The notes under the pieces: generated by a model | What the model saw: only the letters and a program-made list of their open reading frames with translations | Database searches by the model: none | What the model was told of the DNA's origin: nothing | Part shown: positions 45,748 to 57,533 of the stretch, piece after piece | Position numbering within the stretch: the first letter of the stretch is position 1 | Layout: each line of letters opens with the position of its first letter | Translations under genes and position numbers: made by a program | NCBI RefSeq assembly: GCF_030272615.1 | Contig: NC_081411.1 | Location: 39,421,140-39,485,139 of the forward strand | Reading direction: 5' to 3' | DNA length: 64,000 nt | Origin: Cryptomeria japonica | Lineage: Eukaryota > Streptophyta > Pinopsida > Cupressales > Cupressaceae

Positions 45748-46383
45748 ATGTTGTTTTGGAGAGGTGATGAAATAGTACACACACCCCATGAACATAGTTA
45801 CAGATACAGTTGTACTACAAAGATAATAGAATATGTAGCATCAAAATTCGGGAGAGATGATCTTCCATGTTCCAAGCAGGCACTACAAAGCAATGCAAGG
45901 TGGAAGAGAAACAACCAAATTGGAAATTATGATCTTCTAAACAAGCTCCTAATCGTTGTAGCAGGTGGTCATGCTCCTAGTCGGCTAGAAAAGAAGGCAG
46001 GACATGTTATATTGGTAGTAATGAGTTTATTAGATTGCGAAGCTCGGGTTGGATCATTCTATTTAATAGATAATGCATTGACAACTCTAGATGTTGTAAG
46101 GTGCATTGAAGATAATGCTATTATAAAAGTTGTAGGATTTTTGCTGGAGGAATGCGATGGAGGAAAATAGTTGATAAGTACTCCAAACAAATATGAAGAT
46201 GGAGAAACTTCTCTTCATCTTGTTTTCTCGACAGGGTCATGCAAAAATGTTTCATTTTCTTTTGAGAAGAGATCTAAAGTAGACATTCAAGATGACCGGA
46301 AACAAACACCTCTGGATGATGCAATTACATGTAGACAAGATGCAGTCACAAATGTCTTTATGAAACTAGAGCAAATGAACTAG
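45748..46383 (+). pseudogene. ankyrin-like gene fragment inside E5
   Basis: One frame, with TAG at 46168-46170 in the middle. The last part reads DGETSLHLVFSTGSCKNVSF, then SFEKRSKVDIQDDRKQTPLDD and AITCRQDAVTNV, which fits two ankyrin repeats (DGxTPLHLA; LLxKGAxVDxQDxxxxTPLDxA). The upstream 140 codons are open but unfamiliar (GNYDLLNKLLIVVAGGHAPS). Ankyrin repeats bind proteins and are not part of LTR elements, so a captured host gene is likely. Intron signals are not obvious, as expected for a captured processed transcript. Confidence 0.5.
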
Positions 46384-46935
46384 TAGTTCCATCTATTGAA
46401 CTGGGCATTAAGGTTTATCCTTAATGTTGTTTGGCGCTAGTGCCACAACATTGGAAATAATACTCATATATTTTCCAGTCAGAGAGAGACATGAAAAGCG
46501 AAGGTCTTACTGTAGACAAAACCAATTCAATTCTCTCCTTTAATAGCATGTATAGATTTGCAGAGAAGGGTCTTCATTTGAATGAATGGCTGGGAAGATT
46601 ATTGAGGAAGATCTATGCCACATTGATACTGCTGAGTGTCCTATGTGTGGTATATGGGCTCAACATCTCACAGATCCTAGTTGTATCAGATGTACACAAT
46701 AAGTAAAAATATGTGTATCAAAGAGAAAACATCAAATGAGATCTAAATCATCAAGTGCAAAGAATCAGGAATGAACAATTGTCGGATTGCGAGGAAGACT
46801 AATAAACAAAGAGATAAGTAATCCATGTTTGATTAATGGTCATTAATTTCATATGTAGTTATTAGTTCATGCAATTAAATTATGCGTATCATTTGTGAAT
46901 CAACATTGTCAGTAGGTGTCCACATATGACAAGTT
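46384..46935 (+). other. E5 interior between captured fragments
   Basis: Includes a 71-codon open frame (46491-46706) with a hydrophobic stretch TLILLSVLCVVYG, not recognised. The rest has no coding signal. Confidence 0.4.
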
Positions 46936-47280
46936 GCATTTGAATATCTTGTTTCAATTTTTTCAACATACTATGAGAAACTTGCCCCTTATATGTAGGA
47001 CATCTTTAGAATCACAACAAAATTTGTTAAAAGTGATGAAGAGCTTGGTTCTCTTTAGGCTATAGAGTTTTGAAGTACTATTTGTGATGAAGAATTTAGG
47101 AAGAATATGGAGGGGACTTTAGTGGAGATTCTGAGATTCTGCATTTCCATTCTATAAACAAGTATTTGCTTGTAGAAGTGCAATAGTCCATGAGGAAGCA
47201 ATGTTGACCATAGGGGCCCTTTCTCATGCTACTGGTGGTGAATTTTCTAAGTACATGCTAGAGTTCTATAAGTTATGTTT
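46936..47280 (+). pseudogene. importin-beta fragment captured in E5
   Basis: 46936-47105 reads AFEYLVSIFSTYYEKLAPYM, stop, DIFRITTKFVKSDEELGSL, stop, AIEF, stop, STICDEEF. A second block at 47180-47275 reads AIVHEEAMLTIGALSHATGG then EFSKYMLEFYKL. Both fit consecutive HEAT repeats of plant importin subunit beta-1, the nuclear import receptor. Three of the differences are TAG/TGA at Gln or Trp positions, consistent with C-to-T decay after capture. The segment between the blocks seems shortened. Identification is from memory of the family and should be reliable at the family level. Confidence 0.7.
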
Positions 47281-47446
47281 TGCAGGTGATCTTTCGAGAT
47301 AAAGAAATGACTGACCAAGAAGCATAAGAGATTTCATTCAAGGGAGAAAGAACTCAATGCTTGCAGTCATAGGACTGAGTTGATGGTGGTAAGTATTTAT
47401 TGAAGAAGAAGAACCCATACAGTTTGTTCTTGTGATCTAGTTCTTC

Positions 47447-47820
47447 GAAGAGGAGGTCAGATGGTTGATATCAGATTCAAAGGGAGTCTAACATTCCATT
47501 AGAAGAAAGGAGGTCAGATGGTTGATATCAGATCCAAAGGGAGTCTAACATTTCATCAGAAGCAACCTTAGACAAGGAGGTCAGAAGGTTGATATCAGGT
47601 TCAAAGGGAGCCACACCATCATGAAGATATGCTTAATACACTCTTCTCTGTGAGATGGAAGTTTGAGGAGCAAGCCCTTGTTAATACACTCTTCTTTGTG
47701 AGATAGAAGTTTAAGGAGCAAGCCCTTGTTAATACACTCTTCTCTGTGAGGGAAAATTTTGAGGTGGAGGCCCTTGTTCCACCTTCTAGGAGTAGCCATG
47801 GTGGATGTCATTTCATCACT
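47447..47820 (+). repeat. E5 internal tandem repeats (about 70 bp x3 and 48 bp x3)
   Basis: Units with AGGTCAGATGGTTGATATCA and CAAAGGGAGTCTAACATT begin near 47451, 47511 and 47577. Units with AATACACTCTTCTCTGTGAG and AGCAAGCCCTTGTT begin at about 47634, 47683 and 47731. Confidence 0.85.
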
Positions 47821-48187
47821 ATATTATTAACAAGCATTCCTCCCTAACTAAGAGGGAGTGTTGATATTGAAACTGTGGCCACCCTTGTGAAGAGATATAT
47901 GGTGTCATTGAGGACCAACCCCTTGCAAAAGGGTGCCTCCCTCAAATATATAGAAGATTCAAACTCATTTTGTAATCCATTCAATTCATGTGAAGAGTAG
48001 TTTATATATTAGCTAGAGAAGATCAATCTTGTGAAGAAGGCCAATCAAATTTGTTCTTGTGAAATTTGCCTCAAGGAGTGAAGCAACATATATTGGGCCC
48101 GTATCTTGCCTTATTGCTAGACATATTTGATATATAAAGAAGACATTTTATGTTGGGTTTTTCTCCCTCGAGTAAGAGGGTTTTCCC

Positions 48188-48278
48188 TTGGAGATCAAAC
48201 TGCAGATATTCTGACCAAACCTCTTTCCAGAGTAAAGGTTGATCACTTCAGAAAAGGTTTAAGTATGATAGAAAGGTA
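48188..48278 (+). pseudogene. E5 Copia RNase H C-terminal tail
   Basis: Reads GDQTADILTKPLSRVKVDHF then RKGLSMIER and a stop, the conserved end of Copia pol. It is the sole pol remnant and shows E5 derives from a Copia element whose pol was replaced or lost. Confidence 0.88.
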
Positions 48279-48556
48279 ATATGATTTGTAATCTGTATTT
48301 GCATATCAATAAGATGTTTAATGTGTAAACTTCTTTGTCATGAAAGGACATTTTGGATTTTATCCCCTGGGCTCATATCTAAGAGGTGACGATCTCTCAA
48401 GATAATGAACACTTGAATGTAGACATTATAAGGTGACGATCTTATAATGTCCAAACCAGTTATCATGTTGGATTTCTGGTGTTTCATGGATGTACCATGA
48501 TTGTGTTGTGGTAAAACATTTGTATAAGGTGTTTTGTGCACATACCACAACTTGGA

Positions 48557-49250
48557 TAAGATGAGAATTTAAATCCTTCTCATATTATTATCCTTAATTA
48601 TTGCGTGTTTAGGCAATACTGATATCACATGCTTAGGTGATATCCTGTCATCACAAGATTGACGTGATGGACATTTGTATCATGAGTTTAGGTGATACTT
48701 CATATCATATGATTAGGTGATATGATTTCTAAGATGATAATTTAAATCCTTGTCATATGATTATCCTTAAGTATTGCGTGTTTAGGCAATACTGATATCA
48801 CATGCTTAGGTGATATCCTGTCATCACAAGATTGATGTGATGGACATTTGTAACACATGTTTAGGTGATACTTGATATCATGTGATTAGATGATATGATT
48901 TTCTAAATTGAGAATTTAAATCTTTCTCATATGATTATCCTTAAGTATTGCGTTTAGGCAATACTGATATCACATGCTTAGGTGATATCCTTTCATCACA
49001 AGATTGACGTGATCGACATTTGTATCACGTGTTTAGGTGATACTTCATATCATGTGATTAGGTGATATGATTTATCTAAAATATGAATTTAAATCTTTCT
49101 CATATGATTATCCTTAAGTATTGTGTCTAGGCAACACTGATATCACATGCTTAGGTGATATCTTGTCATCAAAAGATTGACATGATGGACATTTGTATCA
49201 CGTGTTTAAGTGATACTTCATATCATGTGATTAGGTGATATGATTTTCTT
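48557..49250 (+). repeat. E5 tandem repeat, unit about 174 bp, four copies
   Basis: Copies start at 48557, 48731, 48905 and 49078. Each has GAATTTAAATC, CATATGATTATCCTTAA, GGCAATACTGATATCACATG, CTTAGGTGATATCC, GACATTTGTATCA and TTAGGTGATATGATTT. They lie in the 3' untranslated part of E5. The CACATG / AGGTGATAT alternation gives the array local hairpin potential. Confidence 0.92.
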
Positions 49251-49333
49251 AGAGAGTCAGATTGTGTAAAGTATACTAATCATCATTTGAATTGTGATGC
49301 TTGATATATTGTTGGCATTTATCTTACCTAGCT

Positions 49334-49342
49334 AAGAGGGAG
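49334..49342 (+). promoter_or_regulatory. E5 polypurine tract
   Basis: AAGAGGGAG directly before the 3' LTR. Confidence 0.8.
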
Positions 49343-50202
49343 TGTTAATGCATGATAGCTTCGGTAAGATAAATGATTGAATGAGAGATAAATGAAGTCT
49401 CTCATTCAATCATTTATCCTATTGATTAAACCATTAAGAAAAACTTCAATCTATTCTATTTGATGATTATTCCTCATTGATAACCATGACATATTGGTAA
49501 TCAATGATAGTTATCTAATTATCATCTATCCCAATCTATATCGGATTTGTTCTCAACAAGTGATTATTATATAACTATCGGGTGGAATAGTAATACACCG
49601 ATCAATGATAAATGAATATAACCATTAGTTAAGTGATCGGTGTCGGTTAACATAGACACCGATTCACTTCGGTTACTTTTCTATACCAAACGCCATCATT
49701 AATACCGATTGGCATATCGGTTAAACATGTTAATATGTTATGTAAGTCCCAATTAATATCAGATTGGTAAATATGTCATATGTTATGTGATCACCGATTA
49801 TTATCAGGTTGGCAAATATGTTATGTGTTATGTGATCACCCATTAATATCAGGTTGGCAAATATGTCATGTGTTATGTGATCACCCATTAATATTGGACT
49901 GACAAATATGTTTAACACTAGTTGATATTATATACCAAAAGGTGTGATCAAGTAGTGTCTTGATCGGTAATGTCCATAAGACATGACCGGTCAAGGCACT
50001 GCTTGATCCTCCCCTCTCATATATATATATATATATCATATGGCATATGAGAAAAAGGATATAGAAATCAATAAATGTTCCTCTCACCTGCCATACAAAA
50101 GAAGATAATCAGATTTATCATATAAATAGACAATACTAGATCAAGAAAATTATAACTAGAATATATCTTGCATATTGAATTGATAATTGAACATCATTTG
50201 CA
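49343..50202 (+). repeat. E5 3' LTR
   Basis: 860 bp matching 44274-45132 with scattered, mostly transition-type differences. Ends ACATCATTTGCA then TSD CTTGT. Confidence 0.93.
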
Positions 50203-50484
50203 CTTGTATATTACATTCCTGCAAAACATCGTTAGTGTGCAAAGTAGAACAAATATGACGAAAAATATCATAATGCTTGGAATATTCAATATGCATCCTA
50301 CAACAACACATGGTGCATACATGATTAATGCTTGGAATTGATAATTGAACATCATTTACACTTGTATATTACATTCCTGCAAAACATCATTAGTGTGCAA
50401 AGTAGAACAAATATGACGAAAAATATCATAATGCTTGGAATTCTCAATATGCATCCTACAACAACACGTGGTGCATACATGATT
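50177..50484. repeat. 158-bp tandem duplication spanning the E5/T1 junction
   Basis: 50177-50334 is repeated at 50335-50484. Each copy contains the last 26 bp of the E5 LTR plus the CTTGT TSD and T1 sequence, so the duplication happened after E5 inserted. Confidence 0.9.
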
Positions 50485-51545
50485 AATCTTAATATAAAAG
50501 GGTTTTGCCATTTCAAAAATTCTTTGAGAAATTCTTATTTGAGGAAACTTTTGAAGGAATCTTTCATAAAATTTAGTTTGAGTCATATCCAAATAGTGCT
50601 TGGCATGTGGCTCACAATTTGTAGACCCAATTCTCCTTCTAACAACATCTCTTTGTTTGGGCGAAACTTGTGTTGTCATGCCAAAATGTTTCAATTAATA
50701 TTTTTAGTGCATCAACAACAACCTTGTCTTTGCATGGTAGTCTACCCGAGAATGCCCAAAGAAAACTATTGTTAGGTTCCTCTATTTTTTCCCACCTCTT
50801 TAATGCTTTACCTAATGTTGTTTTACTAATGTTTAATGACTTACTTGTTTTGCTTATCAAATGATCTTTTTTTATTTTTTTGCTCATTATGGTTGATGTA
50901 ATGACACGTCGAGTAGAATTAGAATCTTTAGTACGTAATTTTTAACCAATAGCTTGATATGCATCAAATAAATTTCTCACAATAGTTCTTTCACTATTAC
51001 TTTCAGATAATCTTAGGCCTAGAATTTTTATTGTCTCTCTAAAATTAAAATTTTTAATCATTTGAACAATTAATTGACATCTTGCGGTTTGATTTAAGTT
51101 TTTAAAATTGTTTTGCCAAATTCTTTTAACCATTCTCCTACAAGTTAGTTCATTCATTTTATTGGGCATTGACTTCAATATATTCTCATCAATGTCAATT
51201 AGATACTCTGGTTTCCTACGAATGATTCTAGGAGGTGTTAACATCGGTGCATTATGTACATTCAATTCATCAAGTAGCGAAGGTGTAATATGTTCATCAT
51301 TTAATTTATTATTCAATGCGGTATCTTCTTCAATTGCATTACGTTCAAATGGTAAATCAAATGTCTCTTCTTCAATTGCATTAGGTCCATTATATTCATT
51401 TGGTAAATCGAATTGAGATCTTGAGGATGACATACCTTCTTCTCCCATTGTTCTTATGTCATGCAATTTCTTCATACGATGCCTTTGTCTTTCCTTTTGA
51501 GCCTCTCATTGTTCCTCGCTTGTTCTTTGCCATGGTTGATATCGG
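50363..51545 (-). pseudogene. T1 transposase, N-terminal part
   Basis: Pieces 50942-51475 and 50639-50887 share a frame, separated by a stop near 50942; 50356-50694 follows after a frameshift near 50690. The start is near 51510-51475 in a basic QKERQRHRMKK region. The middle has a possible helix-turn-helix (HLISKTSKSLNISKTTLGKA). Then comes GRLPCKDKVV, DVVRRRIGSTNCEPHAKHYL, TQTKFYERFLQKFPQIRISQ and a Cys/His block (HVCTTCCCRMH). When E5 and the 158-bp duplication are ignored, the frame continues into 44268. The DNA-binding then catalytic domain order is that of a transposase. Confidence 0.6.
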
Positions 51546-51850
51546 TTGTCCTAAATAGAATCATATTACATATATATGTAAACAAAAGTTCATAAATAAA
51601 CAAATAACCATAAATATTCATCTTATCACTATTTTTTGGAATCAAACTATTAAACAATCACAATACTATTGACAAAACTAATAAGAACAACAATTCAATC
51701 ATTTGAAATCATGCAAAAACAAAAAATAAACTTACTTCTATCTATAAAACAGTGATAGAAGTGCAGACAAAGTTCCAGTGGGGCATTCAATGACCTCAAA
51801 AACTTATTTTGAGGCCATTGAGTCTCTTGGGCAACTAAAACTATGTCTAT
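51546..51850. other. T1 spacer upstream of the transposase
   Basis: AT-rich, no gene. It would hold the transposase promoter; a TATATATGTA stretch lies at 51570-51580. Confidence 0.4.
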
Positions 51851-51853
51851 GAA

Positions 51854-52120
51854 CCGCGTACGCACTACATTAATAACTGCGTATGTGCTGTTAGTCCATA
51901 AAATGTTGACAAGCCCAATGATATTCTTGTTTCCCATTCTGGACTAATAAGTAGCACGTACATGCTCCTAAGCCTAAAAAATGTTATCGCAGGGTAGCGA
52001 ATAATGGGCTCAATACCTCGTGCGCACTTACAAGTAATAAGTACTGTGTATGCCCTACTTTGCCTTAAAAAATTTATGGCAGGGCAGTGAACTAATAGTT
52101 TGAATACCCTATATGTGCTA
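51854..52120. repeat. T1 internal palindrome cluster
   Basis: Degenerate variants of AGCGCGTACGCGCT: CCGCGTACGCACT (51854), GCGTATGTGCT (51879), AGCACGTACATGCT (51953), CGTGCGCACTT (52019) and GTGTATGCCCT (52046), each followed by an imperfect unit of about 80 bp (TAATAAGTA, GGGCAGCGAA). Many changes are CG to TG or CA. Confidence 0.65.
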
Positions 52121-52138
52121 TTGGTATTAGAAAAGATG

Positions 52139-52770
<632 letters not shown>

Positions 52771-52771
52771 G

Positions 52772-53860
52772 GTAAGAGCTTGACCTAACCCTAAGAGTAC
52801 TACCTAAGTTCTAAAACATATGATGCTATTAAATTTGCAAGGTTATAATGTTGATCTTGATTGTGACTATAGGAATTACACACTTGATTTCTTTCATGGG
52901 TATGTATCGTTCCAAGCTATTTGACAAGTGATGATCGTCATATACTACCACTGCCATCCATACAACAAACTTTAATTTCTTTAAGTGATATGCATTGTGT
53001 AACAACATGGGAACTCTCACATACCCACCACTATCATTCTCTAGGACATCATCTGTGTTCCTCTCCCTCTTTCTCTTCCTACCTTTTGTTTCCTTCTGAA
53101 AAACATATTGCAGGTACTCTGACTCATCATGTTGCTTTGTTGACACTATTTTCCACATCTTCTCTGCTCATTTAAAACACATTGGAGAAGAATATTGCTG
53201 CAGGTTTCCTTGTTTGTCACAGTAATATACCTGTGGTTCAATTTCAAACCCTATTCCTCCTATTCATTATACACACACAAATCCATCAGTCATCAAGACT
53301 CCAAGTGAACAAACAATGAGGCTTCGCTAAAAATCAAGTGTAAGAGCTTGACCTAACCCTAAGAGTACTACCTAAGTTCTAAAACATATGATGCTATTAA
53401 ACTTGCAAGGTTATAAGACTGATCTCGATTGTGACTATAGGAATTACACACTTGATTTCTTTCATGGGTATGTACCGTTCCAATCTTTTTGACAAGTTAT
53501 GATCATCATATACTATCACTGCCATGCATACTACAAACTTTAATTTCTTTAGGTGATAGGCATTGTGTAACAGCATGGGAACTCTCGCATACCCACCACT
53601 ATCATTGTACAGGACATCATCTATGTTACTCTCCCTCTTTCTCTTCCTACCTATTGTTTCCTTGTGAAAACCATATTGTAGGTACTCTGACTCATCATGT
53701 TTCTTTGTTGATACTATTTTCCACATCTACTTTGCTCATTAAAAACACATTCGAGAAGAATATTGTTGCAGGTTTCCTTGTTTATCACGATAATACACCT
53801 TTGGTTCAATTTCAAACCCTATTCCTCCTATTCAATATACACACACAAATCCATCAGTCA
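52772..53860 (-). repeat. 568-bp tandem duplication carrying a 109-codon reading frame
   Basis: Copies 52772-53339 and 53340-53860. Each encodes on the minus strand a 109-residue frame (52829-53158 and 53397-53726) starting MWKIVSTK, with basic KGRKRKRERN, GGYVRVPMLLHNAYHLKKLK and SxxLERYIPMKEIKCVIPIV. Both frames have stayed open while differing at several residues, which hints at coding function; the reading could be an exon of a further T1 gene. No family recognised. Confidence 0.6.
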
Positions 53861-53957
53861 ATTTTCTTAGGAGAACATACATGATAAAAATCAAAGTGGA
53901 AGTTCAAGACAAGAAATAGATTCACTTACTTCTATAGAAGTGCGGACACATTTGTAG

Positions 53958-54185
53958 TGGGGTATGAAGAGAGGGAGGGAGAGAAGAAGAGAAATAGGAA
54001 TCGGGTATGGAGGAAGGGAGAAGGGGAGAGAGTGAGAGAGAGAGAGGGATGGGGTATGGAGGAAGGGATAAGGAGAGAGAGGGAGGGATGGGATATGGGG
54101 GAAGGGAGAAGGGGAGAGAGGGAGGGAGAGAGAGAGGGATGGAGTATGGAGGATGGGAGAGAGAGAGAGATAAAAAGAGAGAGGC
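53958..54185. repeat. second polypurine tract (GAGAGGGA-type)
   Basis: GGAAGGGAGAAGGGGAGAGA-type sequence with repeated GGGATGGGGTATGGAGG units about 50-70 bp apart. Open frames here are compositional. Confidence 0.92.
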
Positions 54186-54224
54186 ACCTTGTATGAGTTT
54201 GAGAGGGGGAGACAATACACTTAC

Positions 54225-54260
54225 ATGTGTATATATATGTTTAATATATTATATATATAC

Positions 54261-54298
<38 letters not shown>

Positions 54299-54405
54299 AT
54301 ATATATATATGTATATATATATATGTATATATATATATTATATGTATATACACATTATATACAATATCATATTATACACATATTATATATAGAATATCAT
54401 ATTAT
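54225..54405. repeat. TATA/TATGTA microsatellite
   Basis: Almost pure TATA with GTATATATATAT units. Strongly melting and cruciform-prone. The open frames (Tyr/Ile-rich) are artefacts. Confidence 0.92.
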
Positions 54406-54410
54406 ACAAT

Positions 54411-54540
54411 AGCGCATACACGCTGCTTATAGTAAAAAGAGCGCGTACGTTTTGTTTATAGGAAAAGGAGCGTGTACGCGCTGCTTACACCATAAGTACC
54501 CTGTACGTGCTTTTTAAACCATAAGTACCTCGTACGCACT
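54411..54540. repeat. T1 right palindrome cluster
   Basis: Five variants: AGCGCATACACGCT (54411), AGCGCGTACG (54440), AGCGTGTACGCGCT (54469), CTGTACGTGCT (54501) and CTCGTACGCACT (54529). Spacers of about 30 bp contain TTATAGTAAAAAG / TTATAGGAAAAGG. Mirrors the left cluster at 38541-38653. Confidence 0.75.
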
Positions 54541-55329
54541 TTTGACTGTTTAGGCTTGGAAATAGGCCTAGATGACAAAGCTATGGTTTGGAAGTTTGAT
54601 ATCCCTCCATTTCTCTCATTTTTGATGTGTTTTATTTTATCAACTTCATTTATAGACTTTGTCATTATCAGGTTTACACTTCATCAAGTGGGTATTTCTA
54701 AAATTGCCACCATATTTTCACCCATCTTTTGAGCTTTCTAACCATATAATTTTTTTTCAATTTGAACAACAATAACATTATTATTGAATTTATTTTACCA
54801 GTGTCCTCATAGTTCTCATAGACATAGGTGCACTATTGTAGTGCACTTGCTTCTTTATAATTTAAAAAAAAAATTGTATTTTCGATTTGTTTAGTGCAAC
54901 TTATGCTTCACACACAAACAAGTACCTAATTTTCAGGACGTGCTCGATTGGAAAACTCATAAAAATAAAAATACTCAACAAAAAATTACAAACAAATACA
55001 CATCTTCTAGTGCTCACTCTTAACTATCTTTCTACAAAGGATTTGTCAAAATACTAAATCTAACTGTGACTTTTTTGATGTGCACGTCAGACACTATGTT
55101 ATGTTTTTCAGAAAAAGTCAAGGTCAGTTTTTCGTGTGCGAAGGATTTGACCCCCTTAATATTATCCAATTTTGAAACAGTTTAGTAGTTTGGAAACTAG
55201 ATTTAGAGTACTACAATATTTGTTCTATTTGTTCTTTTATTATCTTCATACCTTGAGTGGATGACTTTCAAATTTTGCCTCCATGTTCAGGTACACCTGA
55301 TTTTAGAAAAAAAGTGTCCACTTATACCC
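54541..55329. other. T1 right subterminal region, non-coding
   Basis: No gene recognised. A hairpin GGTGCACTATTGTAGTGCAC lies at about 54826-54845. The region ends at the right inverted repeat. Confidence 0.5.
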
Positions 55330-55361
55330 CCTTTTTGACCACCATCTTTGTGTACATACCC
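55330..55361 (-). repeat. T1 right terminal inverted repeat
   Basis: The minus strand reads GGGTATGTACACAAAGATGG then TGGTCAAAAAGG. TSD TTAG follows at 55362-55365. Confidence 0.85.
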
Positions 55362-56180
55362 TTAGGCAATATTCTAGAAATAAGGTCTTCAATCTCTTCC
55401 AATTCTCTTTCTTTCTCTTCCATCTCTCTCTTTTCTCTTTCATATCTAGAAACCCATCATTAACTCTCTCCTAGACCATACTTCTTCTTCCTGGATACAA
55501 AGACTTTGACTGCAGTCTCAGATTTTCCATGTGATTCTTCTAACTCACTCAATTCAAAAGCAGCAAGCTTACCAACCAACATGTCCCTAGTCACAATAGT
55601 CACACTTCGGATCTAATTAATAATAGCTACTTTAGGCTTGTAAGCAAGAGGAAAAGATCTCAACACTTTAGCAACAATCTCATCTTATTGAAGAGTTCCA
55701 CCAACACATCTCATACCTAGGACAAGTTCATTCACCTTAGCCATAAAGGTAGATATGTTCTCATCTTCTCCCATATTTAGCATCTCATACTTACCCTTCA
55801 AATTCTATAGCTTAGCAACTTTGACATGTTTATCTCCTTCATACAAGGTCCTTAACTTCTCCCAGATCTCATGTGCAGTCTGCAAACCCTTCAAATTAGT
55901 CATTTCTGAATTAGTTAGGGCACTCAAAAATGCTTCCTCATCTGTTATGTTATATTCAACATCCTTGATCTTAGTAGCAATAACTTCTCCATTCTTAGGA
56001 ACATTATAGGTATTCTTTGTAATCTTCCACTAATCTTCTACAAGACATTTCAAGTGAACTTATATATGGTCCTTCCATAAACTATAATTGCTTCCATCAA
56101 ATCTCAGACTCTCCTTCTTGAACACATAGGTTGTCATCCCAGATCTCCTCAAGTGCTCAAGCTTCTTCCAAAGGATCTAA
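55362..56180 (-). pseudogene. E4 gag, N-terminal part
   Basis: Reads ELVKGLQTAHEIWEKLRTLY near 55840-55900, then KVAKLQNLKGKYEMLNMGED, NISTFMAKVNELVLGMRCVG, VLRSFPLAYKPKVAI and EDLISRILPK up to the T1 border. This is the UBN2-type Gag of Copia, with stops near 55685 and elsewhere. It forms the particle shell in intact relatives. Confidence 0.8.
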
Positions 56181-56191
56181 CTATGATACCA
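56181..56191 (-). promoter_or_regulatory. E4 primer-binding site (eroded)
   Basis: The minus strand reads TGGTATCATAG, two bases from the LTR; one base differs from TGGTATCAGAGC. Confidence 0.75.
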
Positions 56192-56193
56192 CT

Positions 56194-57528
56194 TATTGGC
56201 AACAACGATGAAGGAAAACTAAGAGGGGGGTGAATCAATTTTCACCGGATTAAACAATTTAAGCACAATCTCAGATCTGACCAGTGGCAATAAGAACATA
56301 AATGAACACAACAATAATAACAACACACATATTATTTTATCTTTATCAAAACATTAACAACGCACATAACACCAATATTTTGATGTGGAAAACCTAATTA
56401 ACAGAAAAACCGCGGTGGAAACAACCCATAATGAGATAATACTCTACAGTGGTATTTGTAAATATTACAATGGGGAATGAACATGCATTTGGGCACACTG
56501 ACTGTTCAAAATATAATGACCCAGAAGGGTCCAACCCTCAAGGAATGTTCACTACCTTACATTAATATTTCGAGTACAATTTGGTTAAGATGAACTAAAA
56601 GAATAGCATCTCCTAATGTCTAATGACAGTTCCAATTAAGCTCATTTTTCTGCTCTACAACATTCTTTGCTCAATACATCATATCAAAAGATAAATTCAC
56701 TTATTCCCACATACACCACTCTTAGATAATGTAGACAAAACCACAACTTCTGAATTACATGAATATAACACCCATTTATACAAATCATCAACGTTGACTA
56801 CAAGGTTGGCTCAACCCATAACACCTAATTACAAAATTACATCACATGATACATAAATAAACCATGGGACTAATACAATTCCATAGATGACATAGCATGG
56901 ACCCAAATCAAATCCTCGAACATGCCACACCACCAAGCAACACGCCATGATCATCTACAACAAGCCACACCACAAAAAATACCACATAACACGAAGAATA
57001 TCACCGAACTCATAAGATATTCTATAACACACACAATGATCAATGCAGGCCACCAAAAAAAAAAGACATGATTAGGAAACACCAACAAGAACGTTACAAC
57101 CATCCACAATAGCTGGACCAACACCACTTATTCAAATCTTCATCGATCAACATGCTAATACTCAAGAACACTTAACAACAACAATTCAGACTAGAAAGAT
57201 AACTCGCAGAGCACCAAATTACAAACTGTCTAAAATAAAGATACACATGAACATCCCAAACACTCTCCCAAATTCACAACCAAAGAATGAAGATACATAT
57301 GATCATACCAGAGATTAGCGGATCAAATACCAGACTTTGCCAACCACTAAACAAAAAAATGAAACCTCAATCTAGATCAAATGATATGATCAAGTATCTC
57401 TAGTTGATTCAACATCCCAAACATATAAACCAACTAGATCAACTCTCTACAATCATCGGAGCACCAAAGCATAGGAATATGTTGACATCAATGACAACAA
57501 CATATACTAGCAGTAGTGATATCCAATA
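56194..57528 (-). repeat. E4 5' LTR
   Basis: 1,335 bp, pairing with 34179-35510. The + strand start is TATTGGCAACAACG (TG changed to TA) and the end ATATCCAATA (CA changed to TA). TSD GTTGT follows. Confidence 0.9.
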
Positions 57529-57533
57529 GTTGT

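Larger units (their letters stand above)
44274..50202 (+). mobile_element. E5: Copia-derived LTR element with captured gene pieces, inserted in the T1 transposase
   Basis: 5.9 kb on the + strand, opposite to the T1 transposase. LTRs 44274-45132 and 49343-50202 are highly similar; the TSD CTTGT is perfect (44269-44273 and 50203-50207). Primer-binding site and polypurine tract are present. The only pol remnant is the RNase H tail at 48188-48278. The interior instead holds fragments resembling an ankyrin-repeat gene and importin beta, plus several tandem repeats. It is non-autonomous. Confidence 0.92.

Noticed and set aside
48532-48546. TTTTGTGCACATACC inside E5 as a further T1 end
   Set aside because: It matches the T1 end over about 14 bases but has no inverted partner or TSD, and lies in an LTR element; probably chance.
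52783-52800. CCTAACCCTAAG as a telomere-type repeat
   Set aside because: Only one and a half units, repeated once more at 53351 because of the 568-bp duplication; not an array.
54189-54432. Tyr/Ile-rich frames
   Set aside because: Encoded by the TATA microsatellite.
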